64,000 nt of DNA from CSP1-5 sp964348275 (GCA_964348275.1 CAYGBT010000009.1:1-64000); one strand, 5' to 3'; counted from the stretch's first letter, positions 34,237 to 44,720 are shown. The notes: generated by a model not told the origin, from the letters alone. A program made the numbers and translations.

Positions 34237-36186
34237 CTAAATGAGGCAAACCTTGTTACGGCCAGCCGCCTTGGCCTGATACAGGGCCCGATCCGCGTCG
34301 CGCACCAAGTCTTCCACGCGGTTCATCGCCGAGGAGAGGGCAGCCGCACCGAGACTAATCGTGAGGGAACCTTCAGGCCATTGCTGTTCTGCTGCCGCCG
34401 TCCGGAGACGCTCCGCCTGGACCCCGGCCTGGGGAAGATCGGTTTCAGGAAGAATGATAGCAAACTCCTCCCCGCCATAACGGGCTACTGTATCCACCCG
34501 CCGCGAATTCTTCCGGAGAATTAGGGCCAAGGAGCGCAACGCCTCATCGCCAGCGAGATGACCGTATCGGTCATTGAACTGCTTGAAGTGATCGATATCG
34601 AGCATGATCAGGGAAAGTGAGCGGCCATAGCGACGGGCCCGCTTCACCTCTGCATCGAGGAGGTGATAGAAGTACCGGTGATTGTGCAGCCCGGTCAATG
34701 CATCCGTGTTGGCGAGTCGCCTCGTCTCTGCAAATAAGCGTGCATTCTCGATGGCAATGGCCGCCTGGTTGGCAAAGGAAGCCAAAAGGTGGAGATCTTC
34801 CTCGGCGACACGGCGGGGTTCGTTGTAGTGGACCCACATCACGCCACGAACCCTCTCCCGCACTTGCAAGGGCAGGCAGACGGCGGCCCTCCGTCCGAGC
34901 GCCAGCAGTCGGGGATTGATCGTCCCAGGAGGGATCATCGCGAAATCGGAAAAGACCACGGATCGACCCGTGTCCCAGACCTGACGTGAGACACCATCCT
35001 TCCGCACCTCGATCTCCCCCACCTCCCAGTCGACCAGATGCGTGACCTCGCCTAAATCGTCTAGGAGGATGATCGTGCTGGAGGCGGCGTCAGTCGAGGC
35101 TGCCGCACCCCGAGCGATCTTCTGGAGGGTTTCATCCAAGTCGAGCGACCCACTGACCTGTGTGGCGGCCTCGTACAACTCCGCCACAGTGGATGCGTAC
35201 CGCTGGATCTGCTGATATGCCCTGGCGTTTCCAATGGCGACGGCCGCCTGGCTGGCGAAGGCGGCCAACAAGCTCTGCTCATCGGGGCCGAAGAGGCGGC
35301 GATGACGAGTGAAGACCGAGAGGACCCCCAGGACACGACCCTCGGCGATGAGGGGAATACCGGCAAATGACACGACGTCTGCCTGCTCAATGAACCGTGG
35401 GTTCAGCAAGCGCGGCTCTCGTTTCACATCAGCGATGTACTGGGGCTCTCCGCGTTCCATGATCCTCCCGATGGCCCCTCCACCGTACGGGATTCGGTCC
35501 ACTATCAACCCTGCAAACTCCTGGAGGCCGTAACTGGCCTGCACCCGCAGTTCCCGTGTCTCCTCGTCTGCCACCAAGAGCCAGGCGCCCGGGACATCCA
35601 GAAACTCCGCCGCAGCCTTCACCGCGAAGTCATAAACCTCCTGGAGATTCAACGAGGCGGTCATTCGCTTCGTCAGATGGATCAGGGATTGAAGTTTGTT
35701 CGCCCGCTCGTGCACCTCCTGAAAAAGGATCGTTCTCTCAAGCGTGATGGTTGCCTCATTCGCCAAGGTCTGACAGAACTCAATTTCGCCTCGAGTAAAA
35801 TTTCGAATCTTGCCCCGACTGCTCAAGCTCACCACCCCGACGCTTTGTCCCTGCTTGAGGAGTGGAAGCACCAACATCGACCGGATCGGAAGAGCGAGCA
35901 GGAGATCCCGGATATCCGAAAGGACGGGCTCCTTGGCCACGTCGGGGATAACGAGCGGCCGCTGCGTCTCGAGCACCGTCCGAATCTCCGGGTACCGGTC
36001 TAAGGACAGGTTAATCCCCTGAATCCAGGGATTCTCCTTGGATCGATCATACCCAGCGATGAGATGGGCTGACGCCTCTCCCCGAGTCGCAAGGGTGATG
36101 GCGCACCGGTCGACCCGCATCTTCTCCAGGAAACGCTTCACGATGTCCCACATGCCGTTACCTGTTGCTGGGGAAGCAATCACCAT
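34237..36186 (-). CDS. Triple-GAF diguanylate cyclase
   Basis: 649 residues, no TM helix, so cytosolic. GAF regions at about 10-150, 170-325 (VYDFAVKAAAEFLDVPGAWLLVADEE) and 340-490 (ETLQKIARGAAASTDAASSTIILLDD). GGDEF domain from 495: TDALTGLHNHRYFYHLL, LDIDHFKQFNDRYGHLAGDEAL, and the active site ARYGGEEF at 568-575. An intact I-site (RRVD, five residues before GGEEF) allows product inhibition. Synthesises c-di-GMP in response to small ligands or redox cues. The open frame continues upstream of the first ATG without another clear start, so the N-terminus is uncertain. Confidence 0.93.
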   Translation of the reverse strand: MVIASPATGNGMWDIVKRFLEKMRVDRCAITLATRGEASAHLIAGYDRSKENPWIQGINLSLDRYPEIRTVLETQRPLVIPDVAKEPVLSDIRDLLLALPIRSMLVLPLLKQGQSVGVVSLSSRGKIRNFTRGEIEFCQTLANEATITLERTILFQEVHERANKLQSLIHLTKRMTASLNLQEVYDFAVKAAAEFLDVPGAWLLVADEETRELRVQASYGLQEFAGLIVDRIPYGGGAIGRIMERGEPQYIADVKREPRLLNPRFIEQADVVSFAGIPLIAEGRVLGVLSVFTRHRRLFGPDEQSLLAAFASQAAVAIGNARAYQQIQRYASTVAELYEAATQVSGSLDLDETLQKIARGAAASTDAASSTIILLDDLGEVTHLVDWEVGEIEVRKDGVSRQVWDTGRSVVFSDFAMIPPGTINPRLLALGRRAAVCLPLQVRERVRGVMWVHYNEPRRVAEEDLHLLASFANQAAIAIENARLFAETRRLANTDALTGLHNHRYFYHLLDAEVKRARRYGRSLSLIMLDIDHFKQFNDRYGHLAGDEALRSLALILRKNSRRVDTVARYGGEEFAIILPETDLPQAGVQAERLRTAAAEQQWPEGSLTISLGAAALSSAMNRVEDLVRDADRALYQAKAAGRNKVCLI

Positions 36187-36345
36187 GAGGCTCTCGACTG
36201 GGAGAGGGTTTGTGTCTGATTCATAGGTCGAGATATGTACAGGGTCCTTGCAAACTCCATGCCTAGATACGAACGCCCACTGGCCCCTTTGCGCAGTACC
36301 ACCGCTCAGCCAGGCGAAACTCTACGGGAGAGTGTACTCTATCCC

Positions 36346-36990
36346 CTAGCGGGGATAAAGGTCCTCTGCCCGGAGTATCTTTACCCCGGGTGGGGGTTCA
36401 AAGGAGAAGAGATCGGCAGGGAGGTCACTATTTATGAGGAGACGAGAAAAGTGCATCACCGTCCGATTCTCATAGGGATCCTGGAAGGTCAGCGACCGGA
36501 TATGAAGCGTCGTCCTTTCCACCTCCATTTCCATCCCGCGAAGGTGCGGATCGGGACGCCGCGGCGTCAGGACCAGACGGTAGCAGCAATCCCCATGAAC
36601 CGTCACCTGTCCCAGATTGAAGTCATCGGTTAATCGTCCCACCCCCATCAAGAAATCGAAAGGGATGGAGGTCACCGCTGATATCAGATCCTGGACAATA
36701 ACCTGCCGGTCCGCGGGCGTGTAAGCCCACAGCGTCGAACCGTTGGTCACCAGAAGGCGCCGCTCTGGCCGCTCATACTCCCACCGCATCATCCCCGGGC
36801 GTTTCAGATAAAAAGCCCCCGAGGCCTCCTCCACTTGCCCTATCGCCAGCTCGACCCGTTGGGAGAACTGACCCCGGAGATCCGTGGTCCCATCATAGAA
36901 GATCTGAATCCGCTCGACCACCTCTTGCGCCTGAGGAGTCAACAAGACGGTCAGGAGAGCGAGGGTGAGAAACCGATTGCTGATTTTCAT
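36346..36990 (-). CDS. lolA: Outer-membrane lipoprotein carrier LolA
   Basis: About 214 residues from the ATG giving MKISNRFLTLALLTVLLTPQA, a signal peptide; the longer frame overlapping ftsK is not used. Family motifs: TTDLRGQFSQRVELAIG, ASGAFYLKRPGMMRWEYE and WAYTPADRQVIVQDL. Carries lipoproteins through the periplasm to the outer membrane, supporting a diderm envelope and the lipoprotein OMF. The stop sits in a short TATCCCC-TAGC-GGGGATA hairpin. Confidence 0.92.
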   Translation of the reverse strand: MKISNRFLTLALLTVLLTPQAQEVVERIQIFYDGTTDLRGQFSQRVELAIGQVEEASGAFYLKRPGMMRWEYERPERRLLVTNGSTLWAYTPADRQVIVQDLISAVTSIPFDFLMGVGRLTDDFNLGQVTVHGDCCYRLVLTPRRPDPHLRGMEMEVERTTLHIRSLTFQDPYENRTVMHFSRLLINSDLPADLFSFEPPPGVKILRAEDLYPR

Positions 36991-37066
36991 GTCGGTCGCC
37001 TCTTCCCACGTCTGCTCCCACTCACATCCCCACTTGTTGGTCGGCACCTGAGAAGGAGGATCGGCC

Positions 37067-39304
37067 TCAAGCCCCATGCGACCATGGTTTCAGGACGACT
37101 CGGTGACCTCTGGCATCGGGAGGGCTTACGATGCCTTCGCGTTCCATCTGGTCAATCATGCGACCCGCCCGATTGAACCCAATCCGGAGACGCCTCTGGA
37201 GAAGAGAAATGGAAGGCTGTCCGGTCTGGCGAACTATCAGTTCTGCTTCGCGATACAGGGCCTCTTCTTCATTGGGGATGTCCATGCCGTCACTGACCCT
37301 ATCCTCAGTGGCGTGGAGCGACCACGGAAAAGATTCCAAGGCGCCTTTCGCTTGGAAGAATTCCACAACGCGGATAATCTCTTGATCCGACACATAGCAG
37401 CCGTGAATCCGCGTCGGCTTTGAGCTCGCCGGGGGAAGAAACAGCATGTCCCCTCCCCCCAGCAACTGTTCCGCCCCGTTCGTGTCCAGAATCGTTCGCG
37501 AATCGACTTTCGAGGAGACTTGGAAGGATATTCTGGCGGGAAAATTGGCTTTAATGACCCCGGTGATCACATCCACCGAGGGCCTCTGCGTGGCCAGCAC
37601 GAGGTGAATCCCCACGGCCCGTGCCATCTGGGCCAACCGTGCGATGGCATTTTCCACCGGGGAGGATTCCGAAAGCATCAAATCTGCCAGCTCATCGATG
37701 ATCACCACAAGATATGGCAGGCGGGGCTTTTCTTCTGGCCTGGCCTTATTATAGGCGTCAATCGAGCGGGCACCCACCTCTGCAAAGAGCTTATACCGCG
37801 CTTCCATGTGCTTGACGAGCAGCTGCAAACACTTTGCGGCCTGCCTGGTGTCCGTCACCACTTGCCAGGCGTTCTCTTTTCCATTCGTATCGGTGACAAG
37901 AGGGTTATCCACCAAATGAGGAATGCTGTTGTACACAGAGAGCTCGACCCGTTTGGGATCAATCAAGAGGAATCGCACCGCCTGGGGCGCGGAACGATAG
38001 AGGAAACTGAGAATCGTGCTGTGGATACACACACTCTTGCCGCTCCCTGTGGCTCCCGCAATCAGCAGGTGCGGCATGTGCAACAGGTCGGCCACGACGG
38101 GTTCGCCTGAGGTATCCTTCCCGAGAACGATCGGAAGGGGGGACCGACATTTTTCATACGCCTCCGAGGCCAGGACATCCCTGAGCTGGACGATCGCACG
38201 ACTCTTGTTGGGAATCTCCACCCCGACCGCAGCCTTTCCCGGGACAGGAGCAACGATTCGAACGCTCAAGGCCTTGAGGGATAATGCCAAATCATCCGCC
38301 AAACCGACGATCCGATTGACCTTGATCCCGGGCGCGGGTTCGATCTCATACCGGGTAATCACCGGACCAGATTGGGTCTCCATGACCCGCCCTTCAATGC
38401 CAAAGTCCCGGAGAGTTTTCTCGAGGGTTCTCTTGTTGTCCTCACGCTCGTGATGTAAGGGCCCGGAGGGGAGCGGGCCTGACGCATCGAGAATGGTCAG
38501 GGGAGGTATCTCGTGGGTCCCGGTGTCGCCCGGGGTCCTTCGAATAGTGGCGGGAGCCTCCTCATCGCCATCCTGAACCGCCTTCGGACGGGCGGTTCGG
38601 ATCGGCCTCTCACGGGGCAGTTTTTCCAGCGGGGGGAGCACCACCCTCTGTGCAGGCGCCTCGGGGACCCATGCCCGGGCGGACCGGAAAAGCCTTCCAA
38701 GACGGCCACCCAACCACGCGAAGATCTCCTGGACGGAGCGGACAAGCCCGACAAAGGACCCTTGGGACACCAAGACGAGGAACAGGAGCAATCCGGTGAG
38801 CGTTACGAGGTACAAGCCGAAGAGACCGAGGGCGGGACGTACCTCGTGCAAAAGAACCGCCCCCAAAAATCCCCCAGGCCGCTCCCCCTGAAACGAGGGG
38901 ACAAAGCCCTCGTGCTCAAGCAGGCTGAGCAGCAGGCAGGTTGAGATCAGGAGCAGAAAGAAACCAACGGCCTCGATGGTCCGAGGTTGCGAGCTCCGTC
39001 CGCCCACGAGGCCGAATCCAATCCAGAAAAGGGCTAGGGGGATCAAGAACGCAGCGACCCCCAGGACCCCCAGGAAATCGCCGGCCAGATGGGCCCCCAC
39101 CAGCCCCCCGAAGTTTCGTATCGCTTCGTCGCGGGAGACATAGTGGAAAAACGAGGGATCGTCAGGACTGAAAGAGACCAAGCTGACGAGCATGAGGAGG
39201 GCGAATGCCATCATGAGCAGACCGAGAACCTCCCTGGCCTTCGGATGGCGAAACATCGTGGAAAACACGCGGATGCGCCTCATAAACCCTCTTTCCCGCT
39301 TCAT
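37067..39304 (-). CDS. ftsK: DNA translocase FtsK/SpoIIIE
   Basis: 745 residues; a start seven codons in (39283) is also possible. N-terminal membrane part of four to five helices; linker; motor domain with Walker A GATGSGKSVCIHSTIL, LIDPKRVELSVYN, Walker B VVIIDELADLM and ATQRPSVDVITGVIKANFPARISFQV; C-terminal gamma winged-helix (SISLLQRRLRIGFNRAGRMID) that reads KOPS. Handles chromosome dimer resolution and segregation at the septum. Confidence 0.97.
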   Translation of the reverse strand: MKRERGFMRRIRVFSTMFRHPKAREVLGLLMMAFALLMLVSLVSFSPDDPSFFHYVSRDEAIRNFGGLVGAHLAGDFLGVLGVAAFLIPLALFWIGFGLVGGRSSQPRTIEAVGFFLLLISTCLLLSLLEHEGFVPSFQGERPGGFLGAVLLHEVRPALGLFGLYLVTLTGLLLFLVLVSQGSFVGLVRSVQEIFAWLGGRLGRLFRSARAWVPEAPAQRVVLPPLEKLPRERPIRTARPKAVQDGDEEAPATIRRTPGDTGTHEIPPLTILDASGPLPSGPLHHEREDNKRTLEKTLRDFGIEGRVMETQSGPVITRYEIEPAPGIKVNRIVGLADDLALSLKALSVRIVAPVPGKAAVGVEIPNKSRAIVQLRDVLASEAYEKCRSPLPIVLGKDTSGEPVVADLLHMPHLLIAGATGSGKSVCIHSTILSFLYRSAPQAVRFLLIDPKRVELSVYNSIPHLVDNPLVTDTNGKENAWQVVTDTRQAAKCLQLLVKHMEARYKLFAEVGARSIDAYNKARPEEKPRLPYLVVIIDELADLMLSESSPVENAIARLAQMARAVGIHLVLATQRPSVDVITGVIKANFPARISFQVSSKVDSRTILDTNGAEQLLGGGDMLFLPPASSKPTRIHGCYVSDQEIIRVVEFFQAKGALESFPWSLHATEDRVSDGMDIPNEEEALYREAELIVRQTGQPSISLLQRRLRIGFNRAGRMIDQMEREGIVSPPDARGHRVVLKPWSHGA

Positions 39305-39326
39305 CCTTCAGCGCTTACGAATCCTC

Positions 39327-39408
39327 GTTCACGGTCCAGGATTCAGGGTTCATAGATTCTGAACGACGTACTCTGAACTATGAACTTTGATCTCTGAACT
39401 GTCAACAG
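39327..39408. repeat. Paired inverted heptanucleotide arrays
   Basis: Left half 39327-39354: GTTCACG, GTCCAGG, ATTCAGG, GTTCATA. Right half 39374-39408: TGAACTA, TGAACTT, TGATCTC, TGAACTG, TCAACAG. Occupies the 97-base spacer between ftsK and the RNase J gene and extends over the RNase J stop. Confidence 0.7.
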
Positions 39409-41075
39409 GGACCTTCCTCCACCTCGATGATAAGCGGCAGGACCATAGGCCGTCGTTCAAAGGTCTTCTGAATGAACTTTCGCAGGCTTGCCCTCACGTT
39501 CTCTTTGAGGAGTGCTGTATCCCCCCGTTCCTCCTCCGGACAGGTCTCGAGGACCTCGTTCACCAACCGCTTGGCCGCATCAAAGAGAGCCTCCTGATCC
39601 TGCGAATGAACGAACCCGCGTGAGATGATTTCAGGGCCCGCCACAATCGCTCTGGTTCGGGGATGAAGGCCCATCACTACCACGACCATTCCATCCCGGG
39701 CCAGATGCTGCCGCTCTCGCAGGACGGCATCCCCTACATCGCCCACACCCTTCCCGTCCACGAAGACGCGTCCCCCTGTCACCTTGCCAATAATCCCACC
39801 CTTGTCGGGGGTAAAATGCAGGATATCCCCGTTCTCCGCCAGGAAGATATCGTCTGGGGCAATCCCGACCGCCGCTGCCAACCGTGCATGATGATACCGG
39901 TGCCGATATTCTCCGTGAATCGGGATAAAAAACTTTGGTCGGACCAGGTTGAGCATCAGCGTCAGTTCTTCTTGGCAAGGATGGCCTGACACATGAACAG
40001 GAGCGTACTCCTCGGTGACGACCTCCGCTCCCCTTTTGAGAAGCTGATTAATGGTCCGCGTGATGGACCTCTCGTTCCCCGGGATGACCCTGGCAGAGAA
40101 GATCACGGTGTCCCCCGGGGTGATCTCAATCTGCTTGTGCTCCCCCGCAGCCATCCGGGCAATGGCGGACAGCGGCTCGCCTTGTGAACCCGTCGCAATG
40201 ATCACGGTCTTGCCCGGAGATACGTGTCTCAGCTCGTCCAGGCGAACCAGAACGCCGGGCGGGATCTTCAGGTACCCGAGATCCGCAGCGATGCGGGTAT
40301 TCGCGATCATGCTCTTGCCGTGGACTGCTACCCGCCTCCCCATCCTGGCGGCGACGTCCAGGATCTGTTGGATCCGGTGGATGTGGCTGGCAAAACACGC
40401 AACGATGATCCGCCGCTCGACCGTTCGGAAGATTTCGTCCAAGGCTCGACCCACCGTCCGTTCGGAGGGGGTGAACCCTGGCCGCAAAGCATTAGTCGAG
40501 TCGGAGAGCAGCACCAGGACGCCCCGATCTCCCAGCTCGGCGAACTTGTGATAGTCGGTGAGCTGCCCATCCACCGGAGTCGGATCAAATTTGAAATCCC
40601 CCGCGTGAACGACAAGGCCCGCCGGCGTTTCCAGGGCCACGCCGACCCCGTCGGGGATGCTGTGGCAGACCCGCATGCATTCCACCTGGAGAACCCCCAT
40701 GCTGAATCGTTCCCGGGGGACGATCTGCCGCAGGTCAGCCTTGACATTCTGTTCCCGGATCTTTTCAGCCGCGAGCCCCAGGGAGAGAGGGGTTCCGTAG
40801 ACGGGGATAGGAAGTTCCTTGAGCAGGAAGGGAAGGGAGCCAGTATGGTCTTCGTGGCCGTGGGTGAGAATAAGCCCGCGAATCTTCTCACGGTGCTGGA
40901 GAAGATAATCGAAATCGGGGATCACCAGATCAATCCCTAGCATCTCCTCCTCGGGGAACATCAGTCCAGCATCGATGACAACCATGTCTTCCGGCGTCTC
41001 GATCACGAACATGTTCATCCCGATCTCCCCGAGACCACCTAGGGGAATGATCCGGACCCATTCATTTTCCAGCAA
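39402..41075 (-). CDS. rnj: Ribonuclease J
   Basis: 557 residues. Metallo-beta-lactamase/beta-CASP RNase. LTHGHEDHTGSLPFLL carries the zinc ligands, HAGDFKFDPTPVDG, LLSDSTNA and GVLVRLDEL follow, and beta-CASP motifs ATGSQGEPLSAIARM and PVHVSGHPCQEE are present. Endo- and 5'-exonuclease of mRNA decay and rRNA maturation. The C-terminal domain (TCPEEERGDTALLKENVRASLRKF) is normal. Confidence 0.97.
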   Translation of the reverse strand: MLENEWVRIIPLGGLGEIGMNMFVIETPEDMVVIDAGLMFPEEEMLGIDLVIPDFDYLLQHREKIRGLILTHGHEDHTGSLPFLLKELPIPVYGTPLSLGLAAEKIREQNVKADLRQIVPRERFSMGVLQVECMRVCHSIPDGVGVALETPAGLVVHAGDFKFDPTPVDGQLTDYHKFAELGDRGVLVLLSDSTNALRPGFTPSERTVGRALDEIFRTVERRIIVACFASHIHRIQQILDVAARMGRRVAVHGKSMIANTRIAADLGYLKIPPGVLVRLDELRHVSPGKTVIIATGSQGEPLSAIARMAAGEHKQIEITPGDTVIFSARVIPGNERSITRTINQLLKRGAEVVTEEYAPVHVSGHPCQEELTLMLNLVRPKFFIPIHGEYRHRYHHARLAAAVGIAPDDIFLAENGDILHFTPDKGGIIGKVTGGRVFVDGKGVGDVGDAVLRERQHLARDGMVVVVMGLHPRTRAIVAGPEIISRGFVHSQDQEALFDAAKRLVNEVLETCPEEERGDTALLKENVRASLRKFIQKTFERRPMVLPLIIEVEEGPC

Positions 41076-41132
41076 CGTGTGCGACCCCCAATCTCTGCGC
41101 TCTCCTCTTCGCAGTCGAACGGCACATTCCGA

Positions 41133-43562
41133 TCAGTGAACGGTCATTGGCTGCCTCGCGTGTTTGGCAGGCACAATCCCGACTCGGTCCTTCTCGCGAA
41201 CCGATTTGACCAGAGCCGCCGTCAGGACCTGATCCACATCCTCGACAAAGACAAAGTGCATCCCACGCCGGATCGTTTTGGGCAGGTCCTTGACATCCTT
41301 GTCGTTCTTTTTAGGGAGGAGAACGGTGGTAATCCCGCCCCGGCGGGCCGCCAACACTTTTTCCTTGATTCCACCGACGGGGAGGACCTTTCCCCGTAAG
41401 GTCAGCTCTCCCGTCATGGCAACGGTCCTCTTAACGGGAATCTTCGTGAGCGCGGAAACCAGTGCGGTGGCCATCGTGATGCCGGCCGAAGGCCCGTCCT
41501 TCGGGATGGCCCCCGCGGGCACGTGGATATGGATATCCACCTTGCCGAAGAGGTCCTCTTTAATCCGGAGCTCTGGGGCCCTCGCCCTGGCGTAACTCAA
41601 GGCCGCTTGGGCCGATTCCTTCATCACATCACCCAAATGCCCCGTCAGGGAAAGGTTCCCCTTCCCCTTCATCACCGTCGCTTCGACATACATGATGTCG
41701 CCACCCGCCTGGGTCCAGGCGAGCCCGGGGGCGACGCCCACCTCATCCCGATCCTGCTCAGGCTCGGGGAGATACCTGGGAGCCCTAAGAAATCGGTGCA
41801 GATTCTGGCCGGTAATTCTGAAGGGTTCCGACCTCCCTGCGGCCACCTCCTTGGCAACTTTCCGGCAGATCGTGGCGATCTCCCGTTCCAGATTTCGGAG
41901 TCCCGCCTCCCGGGTGTAACCGCGGACGATTTTGAGTACGGCCTCGTCGGTAAACTGGAGGAGCTGTTCAATGATCCCGTGCTCTCCGAGCTGACGCGGA
42001 ATCAGATATCGTCGGGCGATGTGGAGCTTTTCCTCCTCAGTGTATCCCGAAATCTCGATGATCTCCATCCGATCCTTTAGGGCGGGAATGATGGGATCCG
42101 CCATGTTTGCCGTCGTAATAAACATGACATTTGAAAGATCAAAGGCCACCCCGAGGTAATGATCGGTGAAGCTCACATTCTGCTCGGGATCGAGAACCTC
42201 AAGGAGGGCTGCCGAGGGATCCCCTCGAAAGTCGGCCCCGACTTTGTCGACTTCGTCCATCATGAAAACGGGATTATTCGTCCCCGCGGACTTGATCCCC
42301 TGAATAATCTTGCCGGGGAGGGCCCCAATGTATGTCCGCCGGTGGCCCCGGATCTCCGCCTCATCCCGGACCCCCCCGAGCGAAATCCGGACGAACTTCC
42401 GACCGAGTGCCCGAGCAATGGAGCGACCCAACGACGTCTTGCCGACCCCCGGCGGTCCCACAAAGCAGAGGATGGGACCTTTCATCCTCTGCTTGAGCTT
42501 CCGGACCGCCAAATACTCCACGATCCGCTCCTTGACCCTCTCCAGGTCGTAATGGTCCTCATCCAAGATCTTCTGCGCTCTCTGGATTTCGATTTTATCT
42601 TTGGTCCGCTTGACCCAGGGGAGTTCGATGAGCCACTCAAGGTATGTCCGAACTACGGAAGCTTCAGCGGCATCGGGATGCATCCGAGAAAGGCGATTCA
42701 GTTGCGTTTTGGCCTCTGTCGCCACCTGCGATGGCATCTTGGCCTTCTCAATTTTTGCTGAAAACTCTTCGATTTCCCGTTGTCGCTCATCGGTTTCGCC
42801 CAACTCCTTTTGAATAGCCCGGAGTTGCTCCCGGAGGTAATACTCTCGTTGCGTCTTATCTATCTCCTCTTTTGCCTGGATCTGTATCCGCTGTTGGACC
42901 TCTAAGACCTCGAGCTCCTTCCGGAGGAAATCGCTGATCCGCCGCAGCCGTTCCTCCGGATTGGTGATCTCCAGGATCTCGACCGCTTGCTCCACTTTGA
43001 GGTCGAGATGAGAGGCCACGAGATCTGCCAGACGGCCGGGGTGATCCAGGTTGTTGATAATCACCAGGATGTCGGGAGATATCTGCTTGCCGAGGGAGGC
43101 ACTCTTCGAGACTTGCTCTTTGATGGACCGAATCAGTGCCTCAAGCTCCACCCCCATCGCTGGTACCTCATCATCGATGATCTCGACGATCCGGGCCTCA
43201 AAGTACGGTTCCTTTCGGAGGAACTCCATGATGCGGGTCCGCGCAAGCCCCTGTACCAGGATCTTCACACGACCATCGGGCATTTTAAGGACCCGCATGA
43301 CCATGGCCACGGTGCCGACCGGGTAGATTTCCTGGGGATTCGGATCCTCCACTTCGGCATCCTTCTGAGCCACCAAAATGATGAGACGATCCCGGGTCAA
43401 TGCCTCCTCCACCGCTCGAATGGACTTCTCCCGCCCCACGAAGAGGGGGAGGATCATATACGGGTAGACGACCATGTCACGCACGGGGAGAACAGGCACG
43501 GTCTCGGGAATCTTCTTCTCCGGTCCTAGGGGCCCTTGCCCCTCGGATATCACTTCTGCCAC
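41133..43562 (-). CDS. lon: ATP-dependent protease Lon
   Basis: 809 residues. N-terminal substrate domain (PVLPVRDMVVYPYMILPLFVGREKSIRAVE), coiled linker, AAA+ with Walker A GPPGVGKTSLGRSIARALG and DEVDKVGADFRGDPSAALLEVLDPEQN, and the protease domain with catalytic Ser in PKDGPSAGITMATALVSAL and Lys in GGIKEKVLAARRGG. Degrades damaged and regulatory proteins in the cytosol. Confidence 0.98.
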   Translation of the reverse strand: MAEVISEGQGPLGPEKKIPETVPVLPVRDMVVYPYMILPLFVGREKSIRAVEEALTRDRLIILVAQKDAEVEDPNPQEIYPVGTVAMVMRVLKMPDGRVKILVQGLARTRIMEFLRKEPYFEARIVEIIDDEVPAMGVELEALIRSIKEQVSKSASLGKQISPDILVIINNLDHPGRLADLVASHLDLKVEQAVEILEITNPEERLRRISDFLRKELEVLEVQQRIQIQAKEEIDKTQREYYLREQLRAIQKELGETDERQREIEEFSAKIEKAKMPSQVATEAKTQLNRLSRMHPDAAEASVVRTYLEWLIELPWVKRTKDKIEIQRAQKILDEDHYDLERVKERIVEYLAVRKLKQRMKGPILCFVGPPGVGKTSLGRSIARALGRKFVRISLGGVRDEAEIRGHRRTYIGALPGKIIQGIKSAGTNNPVFMMDEVDKVGADFRGDPSAALLEVLDPEQNVSFTDHYLGVAFDLSNVMFITTANMADPIIPALKDRMEIIEISGYTEEEKLHIARRYLIPRQLGEHGIIEQLLQFTDEAVLKIVRGYTREAGLRNLEREIATICRKVAKEVAAGRSEPFRITGQNLHRFLRAPRYLPEPEQDRDEVGVAPGLAWTQAGGDIMYVEATVMKGKGNLSLTGHLGDVMKESAQAALSYARARAPELRIKEDLFGKVDIHIHVPAGAIPKDGPSAGITMATALVSALTKIPVKRTVAMTGELTLRGKVLPVGGIKEKVLAARRGGITTVLLPKKNDKDVKDLPKTIRRGMHFVFVEDVDQVLTAALVKSVREKDRVGIVPAKHARQPMTVH

Positions 43563-43687
43563 GGTCTTCGCCTCCTTCGTGCCCCGCTCAACGCTCTCCC
43601 ACTTTGAGAGTTGCCGCCTCCTTCGGAGCGTGTGACCTCGCCTGCACTGGGAGTCTTGCCCCCCTCAAATAGCTTATCACGTATCCC

Positions 43688-44587
43688 TCACTCGCCGCGA
43701 CCACCGGATTCCTGGGGTCCCGCATCCAACTCCAATGCTTTCAGGTACTCCTGAAAGGCCTTGCCGATGTCCGATCGCCTTAATGCCAACTCCACCGTTG
43801 CCTGCAGAAACCCCAGCTTGCTTCCCGTATCGTGGCGCCGACCTTTAAGCTCGACTGCATAGACGTTCTCACGCCGTAAGAGCCTCTTCAAACCGTTGGT
43901 CAGCTGAATTTCACCCCGCGCATCGGGGGACGTCTGCTGGAGCTCCTCAAAGATTTGAGGCGTCAGGATATACCGCCCCACGATGCCTAAGTTTGAAGGG
44001 GCCTCCTCCGGAGCCGGTTTCTCCACAAGATCGGTCACCTGGTAGACCCCCTCTCCGACCGGACGGCCTGCAACGATGCCGTAGCTGCTGGTCTCTTCCG
44101 AAGGCACGGGACACACCGCAAGCACTGAAGCGTGATGCCGGTCAAAGACTTGCGAGATCTGCTGAATGGCGGGGACCGGACCATCGATAAGATCATCCGC
44201 TAACAGGACGGCAAAGGGCTCGTTGCCGACCAGATCTCTCGTGACCAGCACCGCGTGCCCGAGGCCGAGCGGCGCCTTTTGACGCACGTAGCAAAACGCA
44301 ACCATCTCCGAGATCCTACGCACTTCTTCGAGGAGATCCTCCTTCCCTTGGGTGGCCAAGACTTGCTCTAGCTCCACGGAGCGGTCAAAGTGATTCTCAA
44401 TAGCATCTTTCCCCCGACCGGTGACGATGATGATGGCCTCGATCCCGGCCGCGACTGCCTCCTCGACGACGTATTGGATCGCCGGCTTGTCCACGATAGG
44501 CAGCATCTCTTTGGGCTGGGCCTTCGTGGCCGGGAGAAAACGAGTCCCCAAGCCGGCGGCCGGAAACACGGCCTTCCGGATCTTCAT
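43688..44587 (-). CDS. galU: UTP-glucose-1-phosphate uridylyltransferase
   Basis: 299 residues. KAVFPAAGLGTRFLPATKAQPKEMLPIVDKPAIQYVVEEAV, FAVLLADDLIDGP and YGIVAGRPV are GalU motifs. Produces UDP-glucose for envelope sugars. Stops 125 bases before lon begins. Confidence 0.96.
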   Translation of the reverse strand: MKIRKAVFPAAGLGTRFLPATKAQPKEMLPIVDKPAIQYVVEEAVAAGIEAIIIVTGRGKDAIENHFDRSVELEQVLATQGKEDLLEEVRRISEMVAFCYVRQKAPLGLGHAVLVTRDLVGNEPFAVLLADDLIDGPVPAIQQISQVFDRHHASVLAVCPVPSEETSSYGIVAGRPVGEGVYQVTDLVEKPAPEEAPSNLGIVGRYILTPQIFEELQQTSPDARGEIQLTNGLKRLLRRENVYAVELKGRRHDTGSKLGFLQATVELALRRSDIGKAFQEYLKALELDAGPQESGGRGE

Positions 44588-44640
44588 AGCATTACCTCTG
44601 GTTCTGGACTATCGTTTGATCATTCATGATAGAGTTTATA

Positions 44641-44669
44641 AGGTTATCGGACCCGTCTATGAAAGTCAA
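44641..44669 (-). promoter_or_regulatory. Possible galU promoter
   Basis: Minus strand TTGACT (44669-44664), 17 bases, TAACCT (44646-44641), about 55 bases before the galU start. The -10 is weak. It faces away from the cold-shock promoter beside it. Confidence 0.35.
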
Positions 44670-44691
44670 TATGGAACGGGCGAAAAAAGAC

Positions 44692-44720
44692 TTGACAACC
44701 TCCGTGAAATTCCATACATT
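44692..44720 (+). promoter_or_regulatory. Sigma70-type promoter of the cold-shock gene
   Basis: TTGACA at 44692-44697, 17-base spacer, TACATT at 44715-44720. It predicts a leader of about 175 bases before the start codon at 44904, long as in cspA-type genes with structured 5' leaders. Confidence 0.65.

Noticed and set aside
36339..36356. TATCCCC-TAGC-GGGGATA hairpin at the lolA stop
   Set aside because: Short stem and no T tract on the minus strand; not a convincing terminator.
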